In this document: positions 41,158 to 50,718 of the stretch, in pieces
How positions within the stretch are numbered: the first letter of the stretch is position 1
Layout of the letters: each line of letters begins with the position of its first letter
From: Larkinella terrae
Lineage (GTDB): Bacteria; Bacteroidota; Bacteroidia; Cytophagales; Spirosomataceae
NCBI RefSeq assembly: GCF_009668025.1
Contig: NZ_WJXZ01000006.1
Coordinates: 62,001 to 126,000, forward strand
DNA: 64,000 nucleotides
Direction of reading: 5' to 3'
The notes under the pieces: generated by a model
The model's input: only the letters and a program-made list of their open reading frames with translations
Told to the model about the DNA's origin: nothing
The model's database searches: none
Made by a program: the position numbers and the translations under genes

Positions 41158-41565
41158 ATGATCAACAATAGTAACGAAAATATCCTGCTTGATGACGCGA
41201 ATTCGCCGGATGTGAACCGGAAGCTGATGAGCGTGGTTTCGGCTGATTTTGTGAAAGTGGCCGATACGTTGAAAGAGGCTTCCTATGTTATTCGGAAACG
41301 CGGTTTTACGGAAAATCCCATTTTTGTCGCTTCCCGCCGGGTAGTCGACGTGGGGCAATTGCTGCTGGGACCGAAAGAGATTACTGACAATGCCTGGACC
41401 TACCGGGCGTCGTTGCTGGAAGAGTTTGTTCAGCGCAAGCTGGTGGCTGAAGAATCGGTGGAGGCATTCAGGGAAAACTACAAAAATCCCGACGAATATT
41501 GTTGCCTGTTCGTCATCGACGGCGACTTCGCCGGTTTTATCTTCATTCCTTTTCCGGAAGACTGA
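41158..41565 (+). CDS. Conserved hypothetical protein after alanine dehydrogenase
   Basis: A 135-residue protein, alpha/beta, with a basic strand VIRKRGFTENPIFVASRR, a DNAWTYRASLLEEFV segment and a hydrophobic C-terminus (YCCLFVIDGDFAGFIFIPF). It lies 21 bases after ald on the same strand, so the two are probably co-transcribed. I do not recognise a characterised family. Confidence 0.7.
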   Translation: MINNSNENILLDDANSPDVNRKLMSVVSADFVKVADTLKEASYVIRKRGFTENPIFVASRRVVDVGQLLLGPKEITDNAWTYRASLLEEFVQRKLVAEESVEAFRENYKNPDEYCCLFVIDGDFAGFIFIPFPED

Positions 41566-41573
41566 TGGTCGGT

Positions 41574-41668
41574 TTACGGTTTTACTTCGTTATTCAGTAT
41601 TCGCTATTCAATATTTGGTTTTAAGTACAATATCAAATAATGAATAACGAAAATTGGATGAACCGTAA
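41574..41668. repeat. Imperfect inverted repeat at a convergent gene end
   Basis: TTACGGTT (41574-41581) pairs with AACCGTAA (41661-41668) and TTCGTTATTCA (41586-41596) with TGAATAACGAA (41641-41651). TATTC units recur inside the left arm. It lies between convergent genes and probably ends transcription both ways. Confidence 0.5.
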
Positions 41669-41685
41669 GCTGAACACTGAACAAC

Positions 41686-43197
41686 TCATTTCCTGACCCG
41701 GTATTTATAAAAGTCCCACGTTTTGCGAATTCCGGCGTAAACGGCACTGCTGTTCGGGAACAAATCGCCCTGGTCGGCGGCTGCGGAGCAGGTGATCAGC
41801 AAACCTCGTTGATTCAGCGGCAATTCGAGCATTAACAGGGTTGAAATTTGCCGGATCGTTTCGGGAAACGGAACATCGTAGGTGCCGTAATTCTCGCTGT
41901 AGGAAAACTTCAACTGGAACAGACAATTTTTGGCAAAACCACCCTGAATGCCGGTGTGGTAGGCGCGGACCCGGTTGTTACTGAAAAAACCGTATTGCGA
42001 CAAACCGGGTCGGGAATCCGTCACTGGCGTAATGAAGGGCGTTCCAATGCCCCGGCCAAAATACGACCAGCCGTCCTGGTACTGCGTATGATTGAAATAA
42101 TTGTCTTTGCCCCGGAACAGGTTTCCATCGCCAAACACATTACCGCCCTGGCTTTTGGTGTATAAAAACTCGACCACGGCGCCCGTGATCCGAAAACCGG
42201 TATGCGCCGGATTCAGGTTGCGAAACCGCAAACCGGTCAAGCCATCTTCGATGTTTGTGAGATAATACAGCGAACCGTCTTCGTAAATACTCTGGTGATA
42301 AAATAACACGGAAACCTGGCGGGAACTGAACTCAACACCCAGATCGATCGTGCCCAGGTGATTGCCAACCCGGTTTTCGCGGTCAAATTTACTGTAGCGG
42401 GTGGTATCGAGTCCTCCCAGTCGACCCAGGCTATTGCCCAGAGAAACAAACAGATAGTCCTGTAAGCTGGCAGGAAAATGCCCGTCTTTGACGAGCGATT
42501 CGGGAAGCTGGTCGGTAACGCCCCCCCATTGGGCCTGGTGGTTGAAACCGGCGTAGAACTTGACGGGCCAGCGCGGTTTTCCTAACCGCACGTATAACGA
42601 TTTCTGATGGAGAAAATAATGCTGGACCTTGCGCTGACTGCCGAACCAGCCGTGGGCGAAAGCGCCCCGAAACGAGAGCAATCCTTTCGTAAAACCGATG
42701 GGTGTATAGTTGGGTAAACTGATTTGTATTTTGGGCAAAGGCAGTGCGTTTCCCGACCAGCTGTAAGAGCCGGAACTTAAGGTTGAATCGACTAATCCGA
42801 CTATTTCGCGTCGGCGTCCGGCCATGATCTCGAAGGCTCCGGTGCGGACTTTCACATAAGCTTCCGGGAGTAAAAGGGGTTTTTTTGGTTGCGCATTCAA
42901 ATTGTAAACTGCTTCAAAACCGTACCCAATTCCGAAACGATCCCGGCGCAGGGGAGAGGTTACATCAGTCAGCGGGTAATAGCTGTAATCCTGGCGGACG
43001 CCCGCCCGAAACGTTGCGGAGGGTAAGGTGTTGGGAACAATACCATATTGATTGCTTCGCAGCCAGAAGGGCGTCGGTTGGCCGGAGGCAAAAAAACCGC
43101 CCATTTCGGCAAAGAAACGGCTCGGCCGGGTTTCTATAACGGGCTGGCCGAAGGCTAAAAACGGGACGCAAATACACAGAAGTAGCGCTCTAATCAT
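41686..43197 (-). CDS. Capsule assembly Wzi family outer-membrane protein
   Basis: A 503-residue protein with a signal peptide (LLLCICVPFLAFGQ) and the Wzi-family start RFFAEMGGFFASGQPTPFWLRSNQYG (read as two parts: RFFAEMGGFFASGQPT and PFWLRSNQYG). The remainder shows alternating aromatic strands of a barrel of about 18 strands, with periplasmic turns such as KVRTGAFEIMAGRRR. In Proteobacteria Wzi is a lectin-like barrel that anchors capsule at the surface. It is alone here, with no other capsule genes in sight. Confidence 0.85.
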   Translation of the reverse strand: MIRALLLCICVPFLAFGQPVIETRPSRFFAEMGGFFASGQPTPFWLRSNQYGIVPNTLPSATFRAGVRQDYSYYPLTDVTSPLRRDRFGIGYGFEAVYNLNAQPKKPLLLPEAYVKVRTGAFEIMAGRRREIVGLVDSTLSSGSYSWSGNALPLPKIQISLPNYTPIGFTKGLLSFRGAFAHGWFGSQRKVQHYFLHQKSLYVRLGKPRWPVKFYAGFNHQAQWGGVTDQLPESLVKDGHFPASLQDYLFVSLGNSLGRLGGLDTTRYSKFDRENRVGNHLGTIDLGVEFSSRQVSVLFYHQSIYEDGSLYYLTNIEDGLTGLRFRNLNPAHTGFRITGAVVEFLYTKSQGGNVFGDGNLFRGKDNYFNHTQYQDGWSYFGRGIGTPFITPVTDSRPGLSQYGFFSNNRVRAYHTGIQGGFAKNCLFQLKFSYSENYGTYDVPFPETIRQISTLLMLELPLNQRGLLITCSAAADQGDLFPNSSAVYAGIRKTWDFYKYRVRK

Positions 43198-43381
43198 CTC
43201 TTATGGGAAAAGGGTTCCACGTTTCGTTTAAGCACTACAGACAATAATAATTTGCTGTAATTGACTGATCAAAAATGGCTTACGTGTCCGCCAGCCAGCT
43301 GCTATCGTCGGAAATGAAACCGGTTGCCTGGCGGATAACCTAAAGTAGTTGATTAGATTGTATGTGCAAATATTGTTCCAA

Positions 43382-44311
43382 TTATCCAAGAACGCGCGGC
43401 CCTTCCTGGTTAATACCGGAAACGTAGAGTTCGCTACCAATACCGACGGCCTGAAAAGCCGCCTGCATGCTGGCACCCACCCGAAGCGCCGTGTCCTGGT
43501 CGCGGCTGAGGGCAAACATCGATGGGCCGGAACCGGAAATGCTGCAACCGAGCGCGCCCGCGTCGAGCGCGGCCTGTTTTACTTCACTAAATTCGGGAAT
43601 GAGAATGGCCCGGATTGGTTCGATGATAACATCCACCATTGAGCGGCCGATGAGGTCGTAATCGGGTTTCATTAAACCGGCAATCAAACCGGCCACGTTG
43701 CCCATCTGGATGATGGTGTTTTTCATCGACACCTCGTTTTTCAGAATGTGACGGGCATCTTTCGTGTTGACTTCGATTTCCGGGTGAACAATCGTTGCGA
43801 AGAGTTGAGCGGGTGTATTAATCGTAATGATATCCAGTGGGTTATAACTCCGGATGACCACAAAACCGCCCATGAGCGAAGGCGCCACGTTGTCGGCGTG
43901 GGCCGAGCCGCATGCCAGTCGTTCGCCTTCCATCGCGAACGGAAGCAGGTCGATCTGCTTCAGCGGACGCCCCAGTAATTCATTGATCGCAAATACCCCC
44001 GCAACGGCACTGGCCGCGCTGGAGCCCAAACCGCTGCCCAACGGCATCTTTTTATGCAGAATGACATCCAGCCCCTGGTCGGATTCGATGTGTTTCAGGT
44101 ACGTCTGGATGGCAATTCCGGCGGTGTTTCGTTCGGTCTGTTTGGGTAAACGGCCTTCGTCACCAATGATGGAGTTGATCCGGACGCCCGGCAATTCACT
44201 TTTACGGATAATGATCTCATCGCCGGGGCTATCAACAGCGAAACCGAATATGTCAAAACCGCAGGCAACATTAGCGACGGTAGCGGGGGCAAATACTTTT
44301 ATTGAATCCAC
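43382..44311 (-). CDS. thrB: Homoserine kinase
   Basis: A 309-residue GHMP kinase with the first motif PATVANVACGFD (9-20), the P-loop PLGSGLGSSAAS (90-101) and the C-terminal GCSISGSGPSMFAL, which define ThrB. It phosphorylates homoserine with ATP for threonine synthesis. It is transcribed after thrA with a 66-base gap. No thrC follows on this strand; the next gene downstream is Wzi, so threonine synthase must lie elsewhere. Confidence 0.95.
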   Translation of the reverse strand: MDSIKVFAPATVANVACGFDIFGFAVDSPGDEIIIRKSELPGVRINSIIGDEGRLPKQTERNTAGIAIQTYLKHIESDQGLDVILHKKMPLGSGLGSSAASAVAGVFAINELLGRPLKQIDLLPFAMEGERLACGSAHADNVAPSLMGGFVVIRSYNPLDIITINTPAQLFATIVHPEIEVNTKDARHILKNEVSMKNTIIQMGNVAGLIAGLMKPDYDLIGRSMVDVIIEPIRAILIPEFSEVKQAALDAGALGCSISGSGPSMFALSRDQDTALRVGASMQAAFQAVGIGSELYVSGINQEGPRVLG

Positions 44312-44377
44312 GGTTGTAAGTTACTGCAGGCAATAACGTTCTTTAGTCTGATATACAAATTCAAAGGGTTATTTGGT

Positions 44378-46840
44378 TCACGCCAGATAACTACCGATAC
44401 TGACTACGTCCGCAAAGACGCCGGTGGCCGTCACTTCGGCGCCTGCTCCGGGGCCTTTGATGACCAGCGGGCGTTCTTTGTACCGCTCGGTCGTAAACGA
44501 AATGATGTTGTCGGCACCGGACAGCGAATAAAACGGGTGATCGAATCCGACCGCCCGCAGCTCGATGGTCACTTTCCCATTTTCAAACGTCGCCACGTAA
44601 CGCAGTTTCTCATTTCGGCCTTCGGCAGCTTGCAGCAGGTTTTCAAAATAGGCGTTGTTGGTGTCCAGTTCTTCGAAAAACGCCGGAATGCTGGGGGCGC
44701 TGATGCAGCTTTCGGGCAACAGGTTATTGATGGTAACATCGGACGGTTCCAACTCAAAACCGGCTTCCCGGGCCAGAATCAGGATTTTGCGGGCCACATC
44801 CATGCCGCTCAGGTCTTCGCGGGGATCGGGTTCCGTAAAGCCTTTTTCTTTGGCTTCCCGAACCACCGATGCGAACGAGACGCCCGGTTTGTACGTATTG
44901 AAAATATACGACAGGGTCCCCGACAGAATGGCTTCGATTTTCAGAAACCGGTCGCCGGATGTCATCAGCCCCTGCAAGGTGTTGATAATGGGCAAACCGG
45001 CACCAACGTTGGTTTCGTACAAAAACTTGACCCCGCGCCGAACCGTCGCCCGCTGCAACCGTTTGTATTCGGCATATGAACCGGAATTGGCTACTTTATT
45101 GGGCGTCACAATCGACACGTTGGCGTTCAGCAGGGGTTCATAAAACAACGGAATGTCCTTGTCGGCCGTGCAGTCGATGAACACACTGTTGGGCAGGTTA
45201 TAATCCTTCAGTTTTTCGACAAATGCCGGAAGTGAAGTTGTAACACCTTCATTCATAAGACGATCCTGCCAGTCGCTGAGGTCGATGCCTTTCGGGTCGA
45301 GCAGCATCTTTTTGGTATTCGAGACGCCAACGAGGCAAATCCGCAGGAGTTTTTCGGTCCGCAGAAATTCATATTGCGACTCAATCTGTTTCAGCAGCGT
45401 CCGTCCAATCAATCCCGCCCCGACCAGATACAGGTTCAGAATCCGGGCTTCGGACTGGAAAAAGACGTTGTGCATCGCATTGAGTGCTTTCGAGAGGTTA
45501 TTCTTATTGATCACCACCGAAATATTGATCTCCGACGAGCCCTGCGCAATGGCAATGATGTTAACCCCGTTTTTCCCTAATACCGAAAAGAGTTTCCCGG
45601 CAATCCCCGAACTCTTTTTCATTCCCTCGCCCACGGTGGCAATAATCGACAGGTCGCGTTCGATGCTGATGTTGTCGATGTGTCCGTGCGCGATTTCGGT
45701 GGCAAATTCCGCTTCCAGAATCTCGCGCACCCGATCCGCGTTGCGGGGTTCGATGGCAAAACAGATGGAGTGTTCCGACGACGCCTGCGAGATCAGAATC
45801 ACGCTGATTTTGTAATGCGCCAGCGTGCTGAACAGTTTGGCCGAAACCCCGGCCACCCCGATCATCCCGCTGCCCTGAATGTTGACAAGCACAATATCGT
45901 CGATCGACGAAATACCGGTAATCGTGAAATCGCGCCGGTCGGCGGTGCGGCTGATAACCGTCCCTTCGTGATCGGCATTGAACGTATTCAGAATGCGGAT
46001 CGGAATATTTTTGGCAAAAGCCGGTTGCAGCGTCGGCGGATAAATAACCTTGGCCCCGAAGTGGCTGAGTTCCATGGCTTCGGCGTAGGTAATCGTCGGA
46101 ATGTTGAACGCATTCGGCACTTTACGCGGGTCGGCGGTCATCATGCCGTCGACGTCCGTCCAGATGTCGATGTAGTTGGCGTTCAAAGCCGCTCCCAGAA
46201 TCGAAGCCGTGTAATCAGAGCCGCCCCGGCCGAGCGTGGTTGTTTCGTTGTTCGCCGTAGAACCGATAAAACCGGTAACGATGGGCAGATCCGTGCCGAT
46301 GGTGGCAAAATAATTCCGAATCAACTGGTTGGTGGTCTGGTCATCGACCTCGGCCATGCTGAACTGGGCATCGGTTTTGATCAGCTCGCGGGCATCGCAA
46401 AACCGGGCGGGAACGCCCTTGCTTTTCAGGCATTCGCTGATGACGAGGCACGAAAGCCGTTCGCCGAAACTCATCACCAGATCCATTGTCCGATCGGATA
46501 ATTCGCGGATGAGCGACACGCCCCGCAGCAAATCTTCCAGTTCATTGACGGTTCCGCGGACGCGGCCAAATACTTTACTTTGCTCCTTGATGGGAATCAG
46601 TCCTTTAATGACATTAAAATGCCGCTCTTCAATTCCCCGAATCAGTTCCAGGTAATCCGGATTGCTGACCGCGGCCATGCGGCCAATTTCGATCAGCTGG
46701 TTGGTTACACCACTCATGGCCGACAACACCACGGCCCCGATCACATCACCGTTCTGGCGGTGATTCAGAATGATTGCAATGACTTTTTTGATATTCTCAA
46801 CGGACTTTACGGACGTTCCGCCAAATTTCAATACGTTCAT
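44378..46840 (-). CDS. thrA: Bifunctional aspartokinase I/homoserine dehydrogenase I
   Basis: An 820-residue fusion. The N-terminal kinase has KFGGTSV (5-11) and the GRGGSDYTASI catalytic segment. Two ACT regulatory domains follow (FTITGISSIDDIVLVNIQG; then ISIERDLSIIATVGEGM and GVNIIAIAQGSSEINISVV), the threonine-feedback sites in relatives. The dehydrogenase begins LYLVGAGLIGRTLLKQI, and has GVGAGLPI-like ETNVGAGLPI, plus DPREDLSGMDVARKILIL. It catalyses the first and third steps from aspartate to threonine and methionine. Confidence 0.96.
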   Translation of the reverse strand: MNVLKFGGTSVKSVENIKKVIAIILNHRQNGDVIGAVVLSAMSGVTNQLIEIGRMAAVSNPDYLELIRGIEERHFNVIKGLIPIKEQSKVFGRVRGTVNELEDLLRGVSLIRELSDRTMDLVMSFGERLSCLVISECLKSKGVPARFCDARELIKTDAQFSMAEVDDQTTNQLIRNYFATIGTDLPIVTGFIGSTANNETTTLGRGGSDYTASILGAALNANYIDIWTDVDGMMTADPRKVPNAFNIPTITYAEAMELSHFGAKVIYPPTLQPAFAKNIPIRILNTFNADHEGTVISRTADRRDFTITGISSIDDIVLVNIQGSGMIGVAGVSAKLFSTLAHYKISVILISQASSEHSICFAIEPRNADRVREILEAEFATEIAHGHIDNISIERDLSIIATVGEGMKKSSGIAGKLFSVLGKNGVNIIAIAQGSSEINISVVINKNNLSKALNAMHNVFFQSEARILNLYLVGAGLIGRTLLKQIESQYEFLRTEKLLRICLVGVSNTKKMLLDPKGIDLSDWQDRLMNEGVTTSLPAFVEKLKDYNLPNSVFIDCTADKDIPLFYEPLLNANVSIVTPNKVANSGSYAEYKRLQRATVRRGVKFLYETNVGAGLPIINTLQGLMTSGDRFLKIEAILSGTLSYIFNTYKPGVSFASVVREAKEKGFTEPDPREDLSGMDVARKILILAREAGFELEPSDVTINNLLPESCISAPSIPAFFEELDTNNAYFENLLQAAEGRNEKLRYVATFENGKVTIELRAVGFDHPFYSLSGADNIISFTTERYKERPLVIKGPGAGAEVTATGVFADVVSIGSYLA

Positions 46841-47136
46841 ACAGTGGGAATTGTAAATAATTGACTGTTAATTCCAAAATCGACAGTCTGCTATGGATTG
46901 GTGATGAAGAGAAAAGGAGCGCAAATATAGGGAAAAACCGGGTTGTGTCCAGCAAAGAGATAGAAACCGGAAGCACTTTGACGGAGCGGGTTGCGGGATT
47001 ATGCCGGACCCGCGTTCTTCACCGGAAGGTTGTATGTAGAAAAATGCCGGAAATTTCGTATTTTCACTGAGCGAACAAATCTGGACAACGTGCTGTTGTT
47101 CCAGAATCGACGACTGCTAACCTAACGACCGTATTC
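46841..47136. promoter_or_regulatory. Divergent promoter region between thrA and the VWA gene
   Basis: A 296-base gap with no supportable gene. It must hold the thrA promoter (minus strand) and that of the VWA gene (plus strand). I see no T-box-like or threonine-attenuator structure, and no clear leader peptide rich in Thr or Ile. Confidence 0.4.
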
Positions 47137-48240
47137 ATGAAAGGCTTTGAATTCTCAAATTATATTCCTCCCGAAAAAAAAGAAGGCAGTAAATTCGATC
47201 AGTTGTTCAATATTTTTCAGCAATTGCTGCTGATGACGTCGGGCAATGTGGAGCAGGCGCTGGCGTATCTGAACGACCTCGACCGGCGTTACGGCCTGAC
47301 CGACGACAAATACGGCATTGGCAATTTTGTCGAGGAAATGAAGGAAAAGGGCTACCTGACCGAGCAGAACGAAGAAGGAACGCTTGCGATGACGGCCAAA
47401 AGTGAGCAATCCATCCGGCAGTCGGCGCTGGAGGAAATTTTCGGAAAACTGAAACGTTCGAAAACCGGGGGCAATCACCACACGCCGTTTACGGGCGTCG
47501 GCGACGAACTGAGCAGCGATCTGCGTGATTTCCAATTTGGCGATTCGCTTGAGCAGATTTCCATGACGGAATCCATTCGCAACGCCCAGATCAATAGTGG
47601 CGTCAATGAATTTACGTTGATGGAGCGTGATCTGGAAGTGGTTCAGAAAGAGCAGAAAACCCAGACATCGACGGTTTTGATGATCGATGTCAGCCACTCC
47701 ATGATTCTGTACGGCGAAGACCGTATCACCCCCGCCAAAAAAGTCGGAATGGCCCTGGTGGAGCTGGTCAAGCAGAAATACCCGAAAGATACGCTGGACA
47801 TTATCGTGTTTGGAAACGACGCCTGGCAGATTCAGGTCAAGGATTTGCCCTACCTGGAAGTCGGGCCGTACCACACCAATACCGTAGCGGGTCTGGAACT
47901 GGCGATGGATTTGCTGCGCCGTCGGAAAAACAAGAACAAGCAGATTTTCATGATCACCGACGGAAAACCGACCTGTCTGAAAGAAGGCATCAAGTACTAC
48001 AAAAACAGTTTCGGGCTGGACCGGAAGATCGTATCGAAAACCCTGACGCTGGCGGCTCAATGCCGTCGGCTCGACATTCCCATCACGACTTTCATGATTG
48101 CTTCGGACCCGTACCTGAAGCAATTTGTGCACGAATTTACAAAAGTGAACAACGGCCGGGCTTACTACAGCGGTTTGCAGGGCTTGGGAAATATGATGTT
48201 TGAAGACTTCCAGCGAAACCGCCGGAAGAATATGAAGTAA
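47137..48240 (+). CDS. VWA domain protein (CoxE/BchD-like), partner of the AAA+ ATPase
   Basis: A 367-residue protein. The first 180 residues are helical. From about 185 it is a von Willebrand A domain: the MIDAS motif DVSHS (about 184-188), YHTNTVAG with the MIDAS Thr, and MITDGKPT with the MIDAS Asp. The C-terminal segment reads ITTFMIASDPYLKQFVHEF and GRAYYSGLQGLG. Such proteins pair with MoxR or magnesium-chelatase-like AAA+ ATPases to remodel or activate targets. The ATPase gene lies 700 bases downstream, behind an inserted toxin-antitoxin pair. Confidence 0.85.
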   Translation: MKGFEFSNYIPPEKKEGSKFDQLFNIFQQLLLMTSGNVEQALAYLNDLDRRYGLTDDKYGIGNFVEEMKEKGYLTEQNEEGTLAMTAKSEQSIRQSALEEIFGKLKRSKTGGNHHTPFTGVGDELSSDLRDFQFGDSLEQISMTESIRNAQINSGVNEFTLMERDLEVVQKEQKTQTSTVLMIDVSHSMILYGEDRITPAKKVGMALVELVKQKYPKDTLDIIVFGNDAWQIQVKDLPYLEVGPYHTNTVAGLELAMDLLRRRKNKNKQIFMITDGKPTCLKEGIKYYKNSFGLDRKIVSKTLTLAAQCRRLDIPITTFMIASDPYLKQFVHEFTKVNNGRAYYSGLQGLGNMMFEDFQRNRRKNMK

Positions 48241-48249
48241 CTAGGAAGC

Positions 48250-48480
48250 ATGACGACGATTCAAATTTCTTTGGACGACAGCCGTTTATTAAAATTACAG
48301 GAAAAAGCTCAGGCGATGAATATTCCTTCGGTAGACGCATTGGCTAAACAGATCATTGAGCAGGTAATTGATGCTGATGGTTCCTCCCCAAGTGGAGCGG
48401 TTTTGTCAGCTGAACGAAGCCTGTTATTGGAAGATATAATTAATGAAAACCGGGAATTACTCCAACGCTTAGCTCAATGA
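48250..48480 (+). CDS. Antitoxin-like protein paired with Doc
   Basis: A 76-residue protein with an N-terminal strand-helix (TTIQISLDDSRLLKLQEKAQAMN) typical of small DNA-binding antitoxins and a C-terminal helical tail (SLLLEDIINENRELLQRLAQ) that could neutralise Doc by wrapping its active site. It overlaps the Doc gene by ATGA, the usual toxin-antitoxin arrangement with the antitoxin first. The family is not identified beyond that; it is not a clear Phd. Confidence 0.65.
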   Translation: MTTIQISLDDSRLLKLQEKAQAMNIPSVDALAKQIIEQVIDADGSSPSGAVLSAERSLLLEDIINENRELLQRLAQ

Positions 48481-48854
48481 TTACCGTAGATGAAGTATTA
48501 TTTATTCATCGTCGATTAATTGAGGTTTTTGGAGGAAGTGATGGGGTTCGTGATGAAAGTATCATGCTTTCCGCTATTGCAAGACCTTATTCGGGTTTCG
48601 GTGATACCGAATTTTACCCGACTCCAATCGAGAAAGCGGCTGCAATCATTGAGAGCATTGTTAAAAACCATCCGTTTGTCGATGGGAATAAACGCACGGG
48701 TTATGTGCTTATGGAGATCATGCTCCGGACAAATAATCTGTTCATCAGTGCCAGCCAGGAAGAACGTTATAGTTTTGTTATTCAAATTGCAACGGGCGAA
48801 CTGAACTACGATGGCATTGTGAGCTGGATTAAGAAAAACACCGAATCTCAATGA
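48477..48854 (+). CDS. doc: Doc-type Fic family toxin
   Basis: A 125-residue protein with the Fic motif HPFVDGNKRTGY at 65-76: the catalytic His65, Asp/Gly-Asn core and Arg. The length, and the IHRRLIEVFGGSDGVRDESIM opening, fit the Doc (death-on-curing) branch, which phosphorylates EF-Tu in phage P1, rather than AMP-transferring Fic proteins. Relatives have HxFxDxNKR; here GNKRTG is fully intact, so the enzyme should be active. The antitoxin start precedes it by ATGA coupling. Confidence 0.85.
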   Translation: MITVDEVLFIHRRLIEVFGGSDGVRDESIMLSAIARPYSGFGDTEFYPTPIEKAAAIIESIVKNHPFVDGNKRTGYVLMEIMLRTNNLFISASQEERYSFVIQIATGELNYDGIVSWIKKNTESQ

Positions 48855-48926
48855 CTCACTTTTGAAGGTCTTAACTAAGAGAAGCCGGTTAAGACAGTAA
48901 TCATTTTTAATATTCACAACGATTTC

Positions 48927-50456
48927 ATGAGCTATTCATCCCTGAAGAGTAAAGAGTTAATTAAAATAAAAACCCTCGGCGAACTGAAGGCGGCCGGTTA
49001 CAAATCAAAATCCATTAAACAGGAACTTCGCGACAACCTAATTGAGAAAATTAAGGCGAAGGAAGTCGTTTTCCCGGGAATCTGGGGGTATGAAGATACG
49101 GTTATTCCGGACGTGGAACGGGCCATTCTGTCAATGCACCACATCAACTTGCTGGGTCTGCGCGGGCAGGCCAAAACCCGCATTGCCCGGCTGATGGTCA
49201 ATTTACTGGACGAATACATCCCGGTGGTGGAAGGTTCGGAACTGAACGATGATCCGCTGGTGCCGCTCTCCCGGTTTGCGCACGATCTGGTGACGGAAAA
49301 AGGCGACGCTACGCCAATTGGCTGGCTGCACCGCGATGATCGCTACACCGAAAAACTGGCCACGCCTGATGTGTCGGTGGCCGACCTGATCGGTGATGTC
49401 GATCCGATCAAGGCTGCCACCTTAAAGTTACCCTATTCCGACGAACGGACTATTCACTTCGGACTGATTCCGCGTTCGCACCGGGGCATTTTCGTCATCA
49501 ACGAATTACCAGATTTGCAGGCCCGGATTCAGGTGTCGCTCTTCAATATTTTGCAGGAAGGTGACATTCAGATTCGCGGTTTTAAACTGCGGTTGCCGCT
49601 CGACATTCAGTTTGTTTTCACGGCTAACCCGGAGGATTATACGAACCGGGGCAGCATTGTTACCCCGTTGAAAGACCGGATCGACAGCCAGATTGTGACG
49701 CATTATCCGAAGTCGCTGGAAATTGGTAAGAAGATCACGCAGCAGGAAGCCATTGTCAAAACCGAGCAGAAAGGCATGGTGAAAACCAACGATCTGATTG
49801 CGGATCTGATCGAACAAGTCGCTTTGGAAGCCCGTGATAGTGAGTATGTTGACTCGAAGAGTGGCGTCTCGGCCCGCTTGACGATTGCGGCTTTCGAAAA
49901 TCTGCTGTCGTCCGCCGAACGCCGGGCCTTGCTGAACGGAGAAAAAGAAACATACGTCCGGATTACGGATTTATACGGCGTAATTCCGGCGATTTGCGGA
50001 AAAGTGGAACTGGTCTACGAAGGCGAAGTCGAAGGGCCGGTGATTGTGGCTCAGAATCTGATCGGAAAAGCCATTCGGACCCAATTCCTGAATTACTTCC
50101 CGAATCCGGAAAAAGCCAAAAAACAGAAGGGCGGCAATCCCTACAAAAAGATAACCGACTGGTTTGGCGACGGCAACGTGATGGAATTCCTGAATGACCT
50201 GCCCACCCGCGACTACGAAAACCGCCTGCGGGCGATCGACGGTCTGGACGACGCCGTGGATGCGCTGCATTCCCGATTGGGGAAACAGGAAAAACTGTTC
50301 ATGATGGAGTTTGCGCTTCATGGATTGGCCGAATATTCGCTGGTTGGCAAGAAGGCATTGGACACCGGACAGCAGTTTAAAGACCTGTTAGGCAGTATGT
50401 TCAGTCCCGGCGCCAGCTTTGGGGACGACGATGATGACGACGAAGACCGGTTTTAA
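48927..50456 (+). CDS. MoxR/magnesium-chelatase-like AAA+ ATPase
   Basis: A 509-residue protein with Walker A GLRGQAKTRIA (about 70-80), a Walker B-like FVINELPDLQARIQ in which Asn replaces the usual Asp before Glu, and the sensor-1 region FVFTANPEDYTNRGSI followed by LKDRIDSQI. The C-terminus ends in a run of Asp and Glu. This family works with the VWA protein encoded upstream. The Asn-Glu Walker B recurs in relatives of this pair and is not a defect by itself. Confidence 0.88.
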   Translation: MSYSSLKSKELIKIKTLGELKAAGYKSKSIKQELRDNLIEKIKAKEVVFPGIWGYEDTVIPDVERAILSMHHINLLGLRGQAKTRIARLMVNLLDEYIPVVEGSELNDDPLVPLSRFAHDLVTEKGDATPIGWLHRDDRYTEKLATPDVSVADLIGDVDPIKAATLKLPYSDERTIHFGLIPRSHRGIFVINELPDLQARIQVSLFNILQEGDIQIRGFKLRLPLDIQFVFTANPEDYTNRGSIVTPLKDRIDSQIVTHYPKSLEIGKKITQQEAIVKTEQKGMVKTNDLIADLIEQVALEARDSEYVDSKSGVSARLTIAAFENLLSSAERRALLNGEKETYVRITDLYGVIPAICGKVELVYEGEVEGPVIVAQNLIGKAIRTQFLNYFPNPEKAKKQKGGNPYKKITDWFGDGNVMEFLNDLPTRDYENRLRAIDGLDDAVDALHSRLGKQEKLFMMEFALHGLAEYSLVGKKALDTGQQFKDLLGSMFSPGASFGDDDDDDEDRF

Positions 50457-50460
50457 TTAA

Positions 50461-50547
50461 ATGATGGATTATGAATGTTGAACGATGTGTTGGCTGACGC
50501 ATTCCAATCTATTCGACCACTACTTTATCGTTCATAATCCATCATTA
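50461..50547 (+). repeat. 15-bp inverted repeat after the ATPase gene
   Basis: ATGATGGATTATGAA (50461-50475) pairs with TTCATAATCCATCAT (50533-50547) across a 57-base loop. A separate terminator follows, so two nested hairpins end this transcription unit. Confidence 0.55.
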
Positions 50548-50554
50548 ATAAAAG

Positions 50555-50586
50555 GCAAACCTGAAGCCAGGTTTGCCTTTTTTGTT
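50555..50586 (+). terminator. Rho-independent terminator after the ATPase gene
   Basis: AGGCAAACCT and AGGTTTGCCT make a perfect 10-bp stem with a 6-base loop, followed by a T-run. Confidence 0.9.
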
Positions 50587-50718
50587 GTCGTGAAATGCTA
50601 CAGTGAAACTACGCAAACGGAAAATCACGTAGTTTTTCGCTAAATAAAGCTTATTGGGCGATATACTTTTGCAGCATCAGTAACAACAGATACACACTCT
50701 TAAGTAATGATCACCCAA

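Noticed and set aside
45680-46501. Plus-strand frame of about 270 residues inside thrA
   Set aside because: Opposite to a well-supported bifunctional enzyme; Arg-rich shadow.
46841-47136. Threonine attenuator or riboswitch ahead of thrA
   Set aside because: No Thr/Ile-rich leader peptide and no recognisable aptamer or terminator/antiterminator pair.
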